A stretch of DNA of 64,000 nucleotides from Bradyrhizobium lablabi (lineage in GTDB: Bacteria > Pseudomonadota > Alphaproteobacteria > Rhizobiales > Xanthobacteraceae): assembly GCF_018131005.1 (NCBI RefSeq), contig NZ_JAFCJK010000002.1, forward strand, positions 310,001 to 374,000, written 5' to 3'. The position numbers and the translations under genes are program-made. Below the pieces are notes generated by a model, which worked only from the letters and a program-made list of their open reading frames with translations, was not told the DNA's origin and ran no database searches. Position 1 is the stretch's first letter. The number at the start of each line of letters is the position of its first letter. Below, piece by piece: positions 19,353 to 27,777 of this stretch.

Positions 19353-20099
19353 TCATTCGTAGGCGATGTCGCGCGTCCTGCGGACGAGGCTTTCGCCGCC
19401 GTCGACCGCAAGGTTTTGGCCGGGGATGGATTTGTTGTCCGCAAAGAACAGCACGGTGTTGGCGATCTCCTCAGGCGAGGGATTGCGCCGGAGCACGGTA
19501 TCGCTCTTGACGCGGTCAAAATCGCGAGCCGTCTGCTTGCCGCTCGGATAGAGCAGGCCCGGCAGGATGCCGAACACCCGCATCCGGTCAGTCGGGTTCA
19601 TCTGCCACAGCCGGGTGACGGCGTAGAGACCGCATTTGCCGATCGTGTAGCTGTAATAGTCCGGATTGAGGTTGACGACCTTCTGATCGAGGATGTTCAC
19701 CACGGTTACGGGTCGCCGGCGGCTCGCGCTTTTGTACGCGAGCTCCAGCAGCAGGAACGGGGTCTTGACGTGGACGGCGAGGCTCGTGTCCAGGATTGCG
19801 GCGGAAGCCTTGCCAGGAAAGTCGTAGCTGAACGCGGAGGCGTTGTTGACGATCAGCTCCGGCATGCCGTGGTGCTCGACGATCTTGCCGAAGAAGTTCG
19901 GGATCCGGTCCGGCCGGCTGAAGTCGCAGGCGACGAGCGCCGCGGCGCCGCCATCGTCAACGATCCGGCGTACGATCGCCTGTCCCTCAGTGCGCGACCG
20001 GTTGACATGAACGATGACCTTGAAGCCGTTCCGCGACAACAGCTGCGCGATGACCGCTCCGAGTCGCCTGCCGGCTCCGGTGACGAGCGCAATGCGCAT
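19353..20099 (-). CDS. SDR oxidoreductase, pteridine/dihydromonapterin-reductase-like
   Basis: 248 residues. Short-chain dehydrogenase with the TGAGRRLG dinucleotide loop (residues 7-14), the TGxxxRxG form found in FolM and eukaryotic pteridine reductases rather than the common TGxxxGxG. NNASAF follows near 95 and the catalytic YTIGK near 151. Its start overlaps the stop of folB by one base, so both come from one message; the pairing supports a role in reduced pterin or folate metabolism. Function as an alternative dihydrofolate or dihydromonapterin reductase is inference. Confidence 0.82.
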   Translation of the reverse strand: MRIALVTGAGRRLGAVIAQLLSRNGFKVIVHVNRSRTEGQAIVRRIVDDGGAAALVACDFSRPDRIPNFFGKIVEHHGMPELIVNNASAFSYDFPGKASAAILDTSLAVHVKTPFLLLELAYKSASRRRPVTVVNILDQKVVNLNPDYYSYTIGKCGLYAVTRLWQMNPTDRMRVFGILPGLLYPSGKQTARDFDRVKSDTVLRRNPSPEEIANTVLFFADNKSIPGQNLAVDGGESLVRRTRDIAYE

Positions 20100-20479
20100 C
20101 AGGTCCAGTTCGCCCGGGTTCGGTATACTTCGACACCGGCGGCCTCAGCCTCGTTGAAGATGTCGAGCTTCATGATCGAGACGCGGCAGGAGCTGACGCG
20201 CGCGTCGGCGAAGCATTTGTCCACGATCTCGTCAAGCAGCGTCTCGAGCAGGGGCGTGTGGGGACGCGCGGGAAATCCCTTCAGGAAGTCCCTGATGCCG
20301 TCGTAGTCGATATAGCCAAATTCTGCGAGGCGTCGCTCGCCGAGCGCAGCGAACAGCGTCACATTGATGGACAGCCGGTTAGGACGTTCGGGATGCTGTT
20401 CCCAGGGATGAATGCCGCACGCGGCCTCCACCACGACGTTCTTCAACCTTACAACGACGTGGTCGGATTCGGTATCCAT
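20099..20479 (-). CDS. folB: Dihydroneopterin aldolase
   Basis: 126 residues, the usual size. Converts 7,8-dihydroneopterin to 6-hydroxymethyl-dihydropterin and glycolaldehyde in folate synthesis. Family features are VVEAACGIHPWEQ near the start (conserved strand and active-site glutamate region), an IDYDGIRDFL helix and LLETLLDEIVDKCF, the conserved E-containing helix. First gene of a two-gene unit with the SDR. Upstream is a different operon ending at 20521. Confidence 0.9.
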   Translation of the reverse strand: MDTESDHVVVRLKNVVVEAACGIHPWEQHPERPNRLSINVTLFAALGERRLAEFGYIDYDGIRDFLKGFPARPHTPLLETLLDEIVDKCFADARVSSCRVSIMKLDIFNEAEAAGVEVYRTRANWT

Positions 20480-20520
20480 GCGATTGTGGCGCAGCGCCGC
20501 CGATCTTTCCAGGATAGCGG

Positions 20521-21549
20521 CTATTCCGAGACCGTGGTGACGACGCTGTTCACCGGCCGCGAACTCACGGTCGGCAACTTGACGTCCTTGGCGAGCTCTT
20601 CCTCATATTGCGGGATCACCGTGACTGGGAATTTCGCCCGCATCGCGACCACCTTGTAGCCGCCCGCCTTCAGCTGCTTCAACAGCTCGGGCAGCGCCTC
20701 GGCGGTATGCTTCTGGAAGTCGTGCATCAGGATGATGCCTTTGCCGAGCTTGTTGACCTTCTTCATCACGGTATCGATCACGGCCTGCGGCTTGCTCGAC
20801 TTGAAGTCAAAGGAGTCGAGGTCGCAGGAGAAGATCGCGATGTTGCGGGTGCCGAGATAGGTCACCATTTCCGGCGGATGCTGCAGGGCGGGGAAGCGGA
20901 AGAACGGCGAGGGCGACACGCCGAGCGCCCATTTGACCGCGGCGTACCCGCGCTCGATCTCATCCTTCCTCTGCTCCTCGGTCAGTTTCTTGTTGTTCAG
21001 ATTGGCATGCGACCATGTGTGCGCGCCGACCGTGTGGCCTGCCGCATAGACCTGCTTGAGGATCTCGGGGTGATAGGTCGCGTGCTTGCCGATCGGGAAG
21101 AAGATGCCTGTCGTGCATTCATCGGCGAGCGCCTTGAGCACAGCCGGCGTGTTGTTCGGCCACGGGCCGTCGTCGAAGGTCAGCACGACTTCGTGGTCGC
21201 GCAGGAAGTCGAGTTGCTTGAAGTGCTCGAACCCGAAGCCCGGACCGCCGGTCGTGTCGATCTCGACGGTGCGGCCGACGCCGAGCGCGCTCGGATTGTT
21301 GCAGGCGGCTCGCGCCGGCTGCGGCGGCTGTTGCGGCGGAACGGGCGCCGCGGTTGCGGCTGTCGCCGGTGCGGCCTGCGGCGTTGCCGCCGTTCCCTTG
21401 GCTGCGGCCGGAGCAGGGGCGGCCGCTTGAGGAGTGGCAGTTGGGGGCGGAGCGGTTGCACCCTTGGCTGCGGGGCTCTGCGGCCACGCCGCGGTTGAGG
21501 CGAGCAACGACACCGTGCCCGCGAAGACCAGAGATGCCGCAATGCGCAT
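20521..21549 (-). CDS. Exported polysaccharide deacetylase
   Basis: 342 residues. Signal peptide at 1-25, then a low-complexity alanine/proline/threonine linker (about 26-80) and a NodB-type carbohydrate esterase domain. Catalytic motif 1 is VVLTFDDGPWPN (Asp126-Asp127), motif 2 is AHTWSH (His177, His181 as metal ligands), then FFRFPALQ and IILMHD. The family removes acetyl groups from chitooligosaccharides, peptidoglycan or exopolysaccharide; the export signal points to a periplasmic target. The start is the ATG at 21549 giving a clean signal sequence; the frame is open upstream but without similarity. Confidence 0.92.
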   Translation of the reverse strand: MRIAASLVFAGTVSLLASTAAWPQSPAAKGATAPPPTATPQAAAPAPAAAKGTAATPQAAPATAATAAPVPPQQPPQPARAACNNPSALGVGRTVEIDTTGGPGFGFEHFKQLDFLRDHEVVLTFDDGPWPNNTPAVLKALADECTTGIFFPIGKHATYHPEILKQVYAAGHTVGAHTWSHANLNNKKLTEEQRKDEIERGYAAVKWALGVSPSPFFRFPALQHPPEMVTYLGTRNIAIFSCDLDSFDFKSSKPQAVIDTVMKKVNKLGKGIILMHDFQKHTAEALPELLKQLKAGGYKVVAMRAKFPVTVIPQYEEELAKDVKLPTVSSRPVNSVVTTVSE

Positions 21550-21722
21550 GGTGTGTTCCTTGCTGATCCCGTTCCGGTACTGGCTCTTTACCGGTACCGA
21601 ATCCACCGCCTGCCCCGCCGAATAGTACCCTAGTTGGATCGGTGCCGCCAAGACAACGGAGGTGGCGGCTTTGTGTCCAAATCCTCGCCGGATGAGTTGA
21701 TTCCGGGGATTACCGCGGTTGC

Positions 21723-22289
21723 TCAGGCGGCCGTCAGCGTGCGCGCGATTGCGGTCTTGATTCGTGTGTCCGTGGGCTCGACCGACTCGGGGAAGACATC
21801 GGCGATATAGCCGTTGCGGCCGATCAGGTACTTGTGAAAGTTCCAGCGCGGCACGTCCTTCGGCCGCGCCTCGGCGGCCCATCTGTAGAAGGGGTGCGCA
21901 TTCGGCCCTTTCACGACGGCCTTGGCGGCGATCGGGAATGTCACGCCGTATTGATGCTGCGCCGTCTCCGCGATCTCGGTCTCGCCGCCCGGCTCCTGAC
22001 CGCCGAAATCGTTTGACGGCACGCCGATGATAACGAGGCCACGATCGTGGAACTCGGTCCATAATTGCTGCAGGCCGGCATATTGCGGAGTGAAGCCGCA
22101 GAGCGAGGCTGTGTTCACGATCAGCAAGGGATGGCCGGCATGGTCGGCGAGGCGGATGTCGCCGCCGGCAAGCGCTGGGAACGAGAACGCGTAGGCCGTA
22201 ATCCGGCTCATTCCGGTCTGCGCCCGGAGCGGGCACCAACCCGCCGGCGCGGCAAGCGCTGCCACGATCAGTGTCCTGCGGTCAATCAT
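21723..22289 (-). CDS. Exported glutathione-peroxidase-family protein
   Basis: 188 residues. Thiol peroxidase fold with the peroxidatic cysteine in VNTASLCGFTPQY (Cys64), the conserved VIIGVPSNDFGGQEPG and PRWNFHKYLIG stretches. Reduces peroxides using thioredoxin or glutathione. Unlike cytosolic Gpx it starts with a signal peptide (about 1-24, DRRTLIVAALAAPAGW), whose twin arginine resembles a Tat signal without the full motif, so it probably works in the periplasm. The start at 22289 is taken for the signal sequence; the alternative at 22322 adds 11 residues. Confidence 0.87.
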   Translation of the reverse strand: MIDRRTLIVAALAAPAGWCPLRAQTGMSRITAYAFSFPALAGGDIRLADHAGHPLLIVNTASLCGFTPQYAGLQQLWTEFHDRGLVIIGVPSNDFGGQEPGGETEIAETAQHQYGVTFPIAAKAVVKGPNAHPFYRWAAEARPKDVPRWNFHKYLIGRNGYIADVFPESVEPTDTRIKTAIARTLTAA

Positions 22290-22372
22290 GCTCGCGCCCT
22301 CGAACTGACTTGGCGGGATCATAGTGCAACGCGCCGGCCGCAGCCTTCAAGAAGCCGTTATGGCTTGCATCT

Positions 22373-23965
22373 CTAGTGCAGCGAGACGATGAAGTCGGTG
22401 CCTTCGCCGGTCTCGCCCTGGTTGATGCCTTGATCGGCGACGATGATGGATGCGCCGGTGCCAAGCGCCTCGGTAACCCGCGCCATCGCATCGGCAGGGA
22501 TCGTGATGCGGTCGAGCGCCTCGGTCGGGCTGTTCGGCGCGGGCAGCAGCTTTGCTTCGACGGGCTCTAGACCAGTGACCTTGCGACGGCCCGAGGGACG
22601 ATCCCCTTGGTCGATGCGCGCGGCGTGGCGGACGATGACCGGAAGCGTGACCACTGTCCACCGCAACACATTCGCATCGTTCTTGTCAGATTCCGCCGTG
22701 AACACATGCGTGCCGAGCGGCCGGTCGCTCTGGGCTATCGTCACGGGCACATCGAACAGCGGCGCGAAATTCTGTCGCACATAGAGTCTCGAGTCCTTGC
22801 GGCTGATCAGCACCGAGATCTGGCCGGTGCGCTTCGGTTCTGACTTTGCAAGCGTCGGAAGCCGTGACGAATCCTTCTTGCTGTCAGGTGCGCCCGCAGC
22901 CGGAGCATCGGGCGCCTTCGGCGCCACAGGGCCGATGACGGAAGGTTTTGCCGATTCGACTTTCGGCGCCTCGGTCTTTGCACGGTCGCCCGTCGATGCG
23001 GTGTCGCTTTGGGCCGCCGGTAACTCCGGTCTCGCTGCGTCGGCACTCACGTCAGATTTGGATGCTTGGTCGGACTGGGCCGTGGCGGCATCCACCGACG
23101 TTGGAGGGGCGTCGGACATCGTCACCGATGCGGTTGCCGACGATATGCTGCCGCGGGCATCTGCCGTGCGGGTATTGTCGTGAAGCGAAACGGGCTGGGA
23201 CGAGGGACCGACCGTCGAGCGCGGATCGAGACTGGTCTCCGGCTTGTTCACGCCCTTGTCGCCCTTCACGCCGAGCGGCGCGTCGACCTTGAGATCCTCG
23301 CCGACAAGCTGCGGCGGGACCTTCTGCGCGACGAGGAGCGGATGCGAGAAGCTCACGGGCGTCATCTGGCCGGGCGTAACGATGACGCGGGCGCCCATCC
23401 TCGTCCAATTCCACATCTTCACCGCGAACGCCATCGGCATGCGGATGCAGCCATGCGACGCCGGATAGCCCGGCAGCACGCCGGCGTGCATTGCCACACC
23501 CGACCAGGTGATGCGCTGCATGTACGGCATCGGCGCGTTGCTATAGATATTGGAGTGGTGGAATTTGTGCTTCTGGATGATGCTGAACACACCCATCGGG
23601 GTCGAGTGCCCCTTCATTCCGGTCGACACCGGGCTCTCGGCGAACAGGCCATTCGAATCGAAAACCTGCACCCGCTGCTTCTCGATGGAAACCGTTATGA
23701 CCAGCGGCCCCTGCGGCTTGGTGCCGGTCTCGCTCTTGACTGCTACGTCCTTTTTGACCGGATTCCGCCATGCCTTCTGCCGGCGCGGTTGAACCATCGG
23801 CACAGCGGGCACGTAATAACCGGAGTCATAGCCGCCCCAATAGTAGAGGGTTGCGTCCGCTGGCGTGGAGACGCCAATAGTGCCTGCGGCAGTCAGGATG
23901 GCGAACGGCCAAACTCGCCCATTCGTAAAATCAAAAATGGCAACACGGCGCCCGTTCGCACGCAT
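22373..23965 (-). CDS. L,D-transpeptidase with a second, degenerate YkuD-like half
   Basis: 530 residues. A hydrophobic start (about 18-38) exports it. The first YkuD domain (about 87-200) has ITVSIEKQRVQVFDSNG, STGMKGHSTPMGVF and the catalytic SHGCIRMP (Cys173), so it should form 3-3 peptidoglycan cross-links or attach outer-membrane proteins to the wall. A low-complexity Ser/Ala/Asp/Lys linker (about 235-380) leads to a second stretch (about 381-440) repeating the domain's opening, SVLISRKDSRLYVRQ and DRPLGTHVFTA, but with no SHGC. The C-terminus includes a conserved RITIPADAMARVTEAL block. It is transcribed towards the peroxidase gene. Confidence 0.9.
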   Translation of the reverse strand: MRANGRRVAIFDFTNGRVWPFAILTAAGTIGVSTPADATLYYWGGYDSGYYVPAVPMVQPRRQKAWRNPVKKDVAVKSETGTKPQGPLVITVSIEKQRVQVFDSNGLFAESPVSTGMKGHSTPMGVFSIIQKHKFHHSNIYSNAPMPYMQRITWSGVAMHAGVLPGYPASHGCIRMPMAFAVKMWNWTRMGARVIVTPGQMTPVSFSHPLLVAQKVPPQLVGEDLKVDAPLGVKGDKGVNKPETSLDPRSTVGPSSQPVSLHDNTRTADARGSISSATASVTMSDAPPTSVDAATAQSDQASKSDVSADAARPELPAAQSDTASTGDRAKTEAPKVESAKPSVIGPVAPKAPDAPAAGAPDSKKDSSRLPTLAKSEPKRTGQISVLISRKDSRLYVRQNFAPLFDVPVTIAQSDRPLGTHVFTAESDKNDANVLRWTVVTLPVIVRHAARIDQGDRPSGRRKVTGLEPVEAKLLPAPNSPTEALDRITIPADAMARVTEALGTGASIIVADQGINQGETGEGTDFIVSLH

Positions 23966-24188
23966 ATTCCAATTCCCAGTCCAAGCCTTGTATTAGTTGT
24001 CGCAAAGGCGAAATACGTTCACCAGCCTACACCTCTAACCCTTGCGTGATCGCCTGGTTTTCGCGGAAAGCGTAACAAAAAAGCCTCACGTAAGGTTAAA
24101 GCGGCGCGGTGATCGGTTACCTGCGGAGCGCCTTCCTGCGCCGCCGCTTTTTCAGCAGTCCACAGGGCGACTGCCAGCGGAGACCCTC

Positions 24189-24746
24189 ATGACATCGAGC
24201 TATGTGAGCGCGTGCGACATCCTAACGCGGTGTCGGTGGTGGTTTGTGCTGGCGCTTCTGGTTGTCGCTTTGGGGCATGCTGGGTCAGCGATCGCGGCGG
24301 ATGAGCCGGACCTGATCTTCCGCCGCTCCACGGTTTTCAAATGGATCAGTCCGGACGACAAACTCGCGACCTATGGCGTCGACGACCCCGAGGTCGATGG
24401 TGTGGCCTGCCATTTCACTGTGCCCGAGAAAGGCGGTTTCAAGGGGTGGCTCGGCTTGGCCGAGGAAGTCTCTGATATCTCGTTGGCTTGCCGCCAGATC
24501 GGGCCGATTCGCTTCAAGGACAAGATGAGCCAGGGCGACGACATGTTTCGCCAGCGCCGCTCGCTGTTCTTCAAGAGAATGCAGATCGTTCGCGGCTGCG
24601 ATGCCAAGCGTAACGTGCTGGTCTACATGGTCTATTCGGACAAGCTGATCGAAGGCTCCCCAAAAAACTCGACCTCGTCGGTGCCGATCATGCCTTGGGG
24701 AACCGGCGATACCAGCGTGCAGAGGTGCGGCGAATTTATTCAGTAG
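24189..24746 (+). CDS. creA: CreA family protein
   Basis: 185 residues, exported or membrane-anchored by a hydrophobic segment near 16-37 (WWFVLALLVVALGHAG). The mature part matches the CreA family closely: FRRSTVFKWISPDDK, FKGWLGLAEEVSDISLACRQ, RRSLFFKRMQIVR and YSDKLIEGSPKNSTSSVPIMPW. Despite the old name for catabolite regulation its biochemical role is not known. The ATG at 24189 is preferred for its signal sequence; the frame extends upstream to 24042. Confidence 0.9.
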   Translation: MTSSYVSACDILTRCRWWFVLALLVVALGHAGSAIAADEPDLIFRRSTVFKWISPDDKLATYGVDDPEVDGVACHFTVPEKGGFKGWLGLAEEVSDISLACRQIGPIRFKDKMSQGDDMFRQRRSLFFKRMQIVRGCDAKRNVLVYMVYSDKLIEGSPKNSTSSVPIMPWGTGDTSVQRCGEFIQ

Positions 24747-24789
24747 ACGATCCAAGCGCTTGAGCTGTGAAGCTCAGCTCGTCTGCGAA

Positions 24790-25014
24790 CTAGCGCTTGG
24801 TCTGGCCGAGCTGCTTTGCGCGGAAGTCGTAGCCTGGCCTTTCGGGTTCGATCCTGGAATCGCGGCATCCGACCAGCCGCACAAGCTTCTGCGGCGCGCA
24901 TTCATTGTCGCCCATCACATGGGTGCCCTGTTGTGGCATTGCGCCAGCCATCTGCTGGCCACGTGTGCGGGGTTCACTGCCAACACCGTTGTTGCCACTG
25001 CCCACGATTGACAT
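24790..25014 (-). CDS. Possible small hypothetical protein
   Basis: 74 residues if started at 25014, rich in glycine and glutamine at first (MSIVGSGNNGVGSEP) and then more protein-like (NECAPQKLVRLVGCRDSRI, PGYDFRAKQLGQTKR). No signal peptide, weak start signals (GGAGG touches the ATG, leaving no spacer), and no recognised family. It may be a real short gene with a later start, or chance. Confidence 0.3.
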   Translation of the reverse strand: MSIVGSGNNGVGSEPRTRGQQMAGAMPQQGTHVMGDNECAPQKLVRLVGCRDSRIEPERPGYDFRAKQLGQTKR

Positions 25015-25352
25015 CCTCCGCTGTGTTGAAGGACGACAACGTGCCACGAGGCGAAGGGTTGCATCAATGCTCACCATAAATCGGGTGCAGCATGATTCGT
25101 GGCGGGCTTGGCTTTGCTGCGCTGCGGTCCGTTTCAGCGGCGCACGCCATGACACCCGATTGAGCCAGCGGCGCCATTGAAACTGTTTGTCTTTTGCCGC
25201 CAATGTTTCGTCGACCCGCGGCCGACGAAACAATTCTCCCGGCCAATGAAACCATTTTCCGCTTTTGGCGCAGATGTCCGGAAACGGCGAGTTGTTATCA
25301 AACTGTCAAGAAAGCGGCGGGGGCCGCCGGAACAACACCGGAGACAGTCAAA
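25015..25352. other. Intergenic region before the 51-residue gene
   Basis: 338 bases with no supported gene, hairpin or repeat. The last 130 bases include AT-richer stretches that may carry the promoter for the next small gene. Confidence 0.45.
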
Positions 25353-25508
25353 ATGCGAGCCACCAGCTTCATCCTCGCCTTCGCGGTCTTGATTGTCGCT
25401 CCGTCGCTGGCTGGTTCTGCTGACAGTGGATTGCCTGGCGTCGGTACCTTCTCCTACAAAAGCCCCCCGGTCATGACCCCGGCGCCGATGGTGATGGCGG
25501 CGTACTAA
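25353..25508 (+). CDS. Small exported peptide, 51 residues
   Basis: Starts MRATSFILAFAVLIVAPSLA, a clear signal peptide, leaving a mature part of about 29 residues rich in proline, methionine and glycine (TFSYKSPPVMTPAPMVMAAY). A GGAGA ribosome site lies 8 bases before the ATG. Function unknown. The next gene begins 40 bases on and may share the message. Confidence 0.55.
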   Translation: MRATSFILAFAVLIVAPSLAGSADSGLPGVGTFSYKSPPVMTPAPMVMAAY

Positions 25509-25548
25509 TCGCGACGCAAATCCAGAAAATCGCCGGCAAAGGCTCCGC

Positions 25549-25950
25549 ATGTTGCTCCGCATCTGTCTCGCCGCCCTTGTGGCATCGTTCGCCCTCACTG
25601 CCTCAGCGCAGGCGCAGTCTCAGCTTCCGCTCCAATCTTTGCAGCTCCGCTCGCTGTTCAAGGTGCCCGATCCGCGTGGCGAGTTCGTTCGCCTCTGCGC
25701 ACCCCACATGCTTGGCCGCTGGGCGCATCCGGAGGCGGTGTGCGGCTGCCTGCACGACTACGCCGCCGCGACGGTAGAGGACGCAGACCTGCGCGAAGCG
25801 CTGCTGCGCGGCATCAGCGAGACCGGAGTGCCGACGATTGAGACCGACTGGGTGCCGCCGTCCAAGCAGTCGGAAATCGGCCCAACCTTCACCAAGATCG
25901 CCAAACCGACACTGCAGTGCATGTTCGAGCCGTCGCCAACGACGAACTGA
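25549..25950 (+). CDS. Exported hypothetical protein with four cysteines
   Basis: 133 residues: a signal peptide (about 1-23, LAALVASFALTASAQA) and a mature domain containing LCAPHMLGRW, VCGCLHDYAA and a late TLQCMFEP. The four spaced cysteines (about 49, 65, 67 and 124) suggest disulfide bonds in the periplasm. I do not recognise the family. Convergent with the following minus-strand gene. Confidence 0.7.
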   Translation: MLLRICLAALVASFALTASAQAQSQLPLQSLQLRSLFKVPDPRGEFVRLCAPHMLGRWAHPEAVCGCLHDYAAATVEDADLREALLRGISETGVPTIETDWVPPSKQSEIGPTFTKIAKPTLQCMFEPSPTTN

Positions 25951-26002
25951 CCGCGGCCCCCCGCGAACTGCTTGGCGGATCGATGATTGTTTGCCCCCCT
26001 GA

Positions 26003-26269
26003 TTAACGCCTGGTCAGCCGCTGCACGCATGTGCGGGTGCGCAGCACGCCGCTCTGTGTCAGTTGTGACCCGACGACCTGCTTGATCTGCCCGGCGGGGC
26101 ACGTGCCGTCGTCGACCCATACGCGCTGGCCGACGCGCAGATCGATGATGTCCTGCTCTCGCGACACGACCTGCTGCTGGGCGGTAGCAGGCAGCGTCAA
26201 TGTGACGGGCGCGACGCCGCCGAGCAGCGCGCCGATGACCAGATGCAGGACAGTGCGATTGCCGGACAT
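26003..26269 (-). CDS. Small exported hypothetical protein
   Basis: 88 residues from the ATG at 26269, preceded by AGGAG. Signal peptide about 1-30 (VLHLVIGALLGGVAPVTLTL), mature part VSREQDIIDLRVGQRVWVDD then CPAGQIKQVVGSQL and TRTCVQRLTRR. The two cysteines could pair. It resembles small periplasmic proteins common in Bradyrhizobiaceae; no function known to me. Confidence 0.65.
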   Translation of the reverse strand: MSGNRTVLHLVIGALLGGVAPVTLTLPATAQQQVVSREQDIIDLRVGQRVWVDDGTCPAGQIKQVVGSQLTQSGVLRTRTCVQRLTRR

Positions 26270-26495
26270 CGGTATCTCCTTGCTGCAAATTGTTTCGGGC
26301 GGCAACCTAGTCAGGGGGCGGCGATTCTGACAGGGCGCGGTGGGTAGTGCCCGAGGGCGGTTGGCGACGCTCGGTCGCCATCCGAAACGCTGCTCGGAGA
26401 TGCATAGCGGAAGCCAATCCGGCACAATATCCGCCGCGCTGAGATCAGGCTACGGTACTGCGCCTGACTTCCGACATTCCTCATGGAGCTGCTGC

Positions 26496-27773
26496 ATGAA
26501 TGCCGATACGCAACAACGAATCCTTGACGCCGTTGAGTCCGGCTTTGATGCACAGCTTGCGACAACGAAGGATTTTGTTGCGATTCCCTCGACTCGCGGA
26601 GCGGAGGGGCCTTGCCAGGACATGATCGCCGATCTCTTGCGCGCGCGCGGCTACGAGGTCGACGACTGGCACATCAATCTCGACGAACTGAAGGATTTGC
26701 GTGGCTTCGGTCCGATCGAGCACGACTTCTCGAAGGCGCGCACCGTGGTCGGTACCTACCGCCCGGCGACGAACAGCGGCAAATCGCTGATCCTGCAGGG
26801 ACATTGCGACGTGGTGCCGACCGGCCCGCTTGACATGTGGGAGACGCCGCCGTTCTCGCCCGTCGTCAAGGACGGCAGGATGTATGGCCGCGGCGCCTGC
26901 GACATGAAGTCTGGCACGATCGCCGCGTTGTATGCGCTCGATGCGATCGGGAAGGCCGGTCTAAAGCCGACGGCGCGGATCCATTTCCAGTCGGTGATTG
27001 AGGAGGAAAGCACCGGTGTCGGCGCGCTCTCGACGCTGCAGCGCGGCTATCGCGCGGATGCCTGCTTCATCCCGGAGCCGACCAACGGCAAAATGATACG
27101 CTCGCAGGTCGGCGTGATCTGGTTTCGCCTGAAGGTACGTGGCTTCCCGGTGCATGTATTCGAGGCGGGCGCCGGCTCGAATGCGATCATGGCGGCGTAT
27201 CACCTGATCCACGCACTTGAGAAGCTCGAGATCGCCTGGAACGAGCGCGCCAAGTCTGACCGCCATTTCAAGCAGGTCGACCATCCGATCAACTTCAACC
27301 CCGGCATCATCAAGGGTGGTGACTGGGCATCCAGCGTGCCGGCCTGGTGCGACGTCGATTGCCGGATCGCTGTATTGCCGGGCTGGTCGATATCGGAGTG
27401 CCAGAACGAAATTCTCAGCTGCGTATCGGCCGCCGCGCGTGACCATCGCTTTCTCTCCAACAATCCGCCGCAGGTGGAATGGTCGGGATTTTTGTCCGAG
27501 GGGTACGAGCTCACAAGTTCCGAAGCGCCCGAAGCTGCCTTCGCCAGGGCTCATCGGGCAGTTTATGGCGGCGCGGTGCAGGACCGCGCGTTTACCGCGC
27601 TGACCGACACCCGTTTCTACGGGCTGAATTACAACATCCCGAGCCTCTGCTTCGGCGCCAGCGGTGCGGCGATGCACGGTTTCAACGAATATGTCGACCT
27701 GGAGTCGCTGCGCAAGTCGACGAAAGCGACCGCGCTGTTCATCGCGGAGTGGTGCGGGGTGGAGAATGTCTAG
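26496..27773 (+). CDS. ArgE/DapE family deacylase (M20 peptidase fold)
   Basis: 425 residues. Zinc amidohydrolase of the M20 family, cytoplasmic. Metal and catalytic residues are seen in LQGHCDVVPTG (His and Asp), YGRGACDMKSG, the EEES catalytic glutamate pair, FIPEPTNGK and the late AMHGFNEYVD histidine. Family members remove acyl groups from amino acids such as N-acetylornithine or succinyl-diaminopimelate; this one is of the longer acetylornithine-deacetylase-like type and its true substrate is open. The start at 26496 gives the usual helix before the first strand. Confidence 0.9.
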   Translation: MNADTQQRILDAVESGFDAQLATTKDFVAIPSTRGAEGPCQDMIADLLRARGYEVDDWHINLDELKDLRGFGPIEHDFSKARTVVGTYRPATNSGKSLILQGHCDVVPTGPLDMWETPPFSPVVKDGRMYGRGACDMKSGTIAALYALDAIGKAGLKPTARIHFQSVIEEESTGVGALSTLQRGYRADACFIPEPTNGKMIRSQVGVIWFRLKVRGFPVHVFEAGAGSNAIMAAYHLIHALEKLEIAWNERAKSDRHFKQVDHPINFNPGIIKGGDWASSVPAWCDVDCRIAVLPGWSISECQNEILSCVSAAARDHRFLSNNPPQVEWSGFLSEGYELTSSEAPEAAFARAHRAVYGGAVQDRAFTALTDTRFYGLNYNIPSLCFGASGAAMHGFNEYVDLESLRKSTKATALFIAEWCGVENV

Positions 27774-27777
27774 TGCC

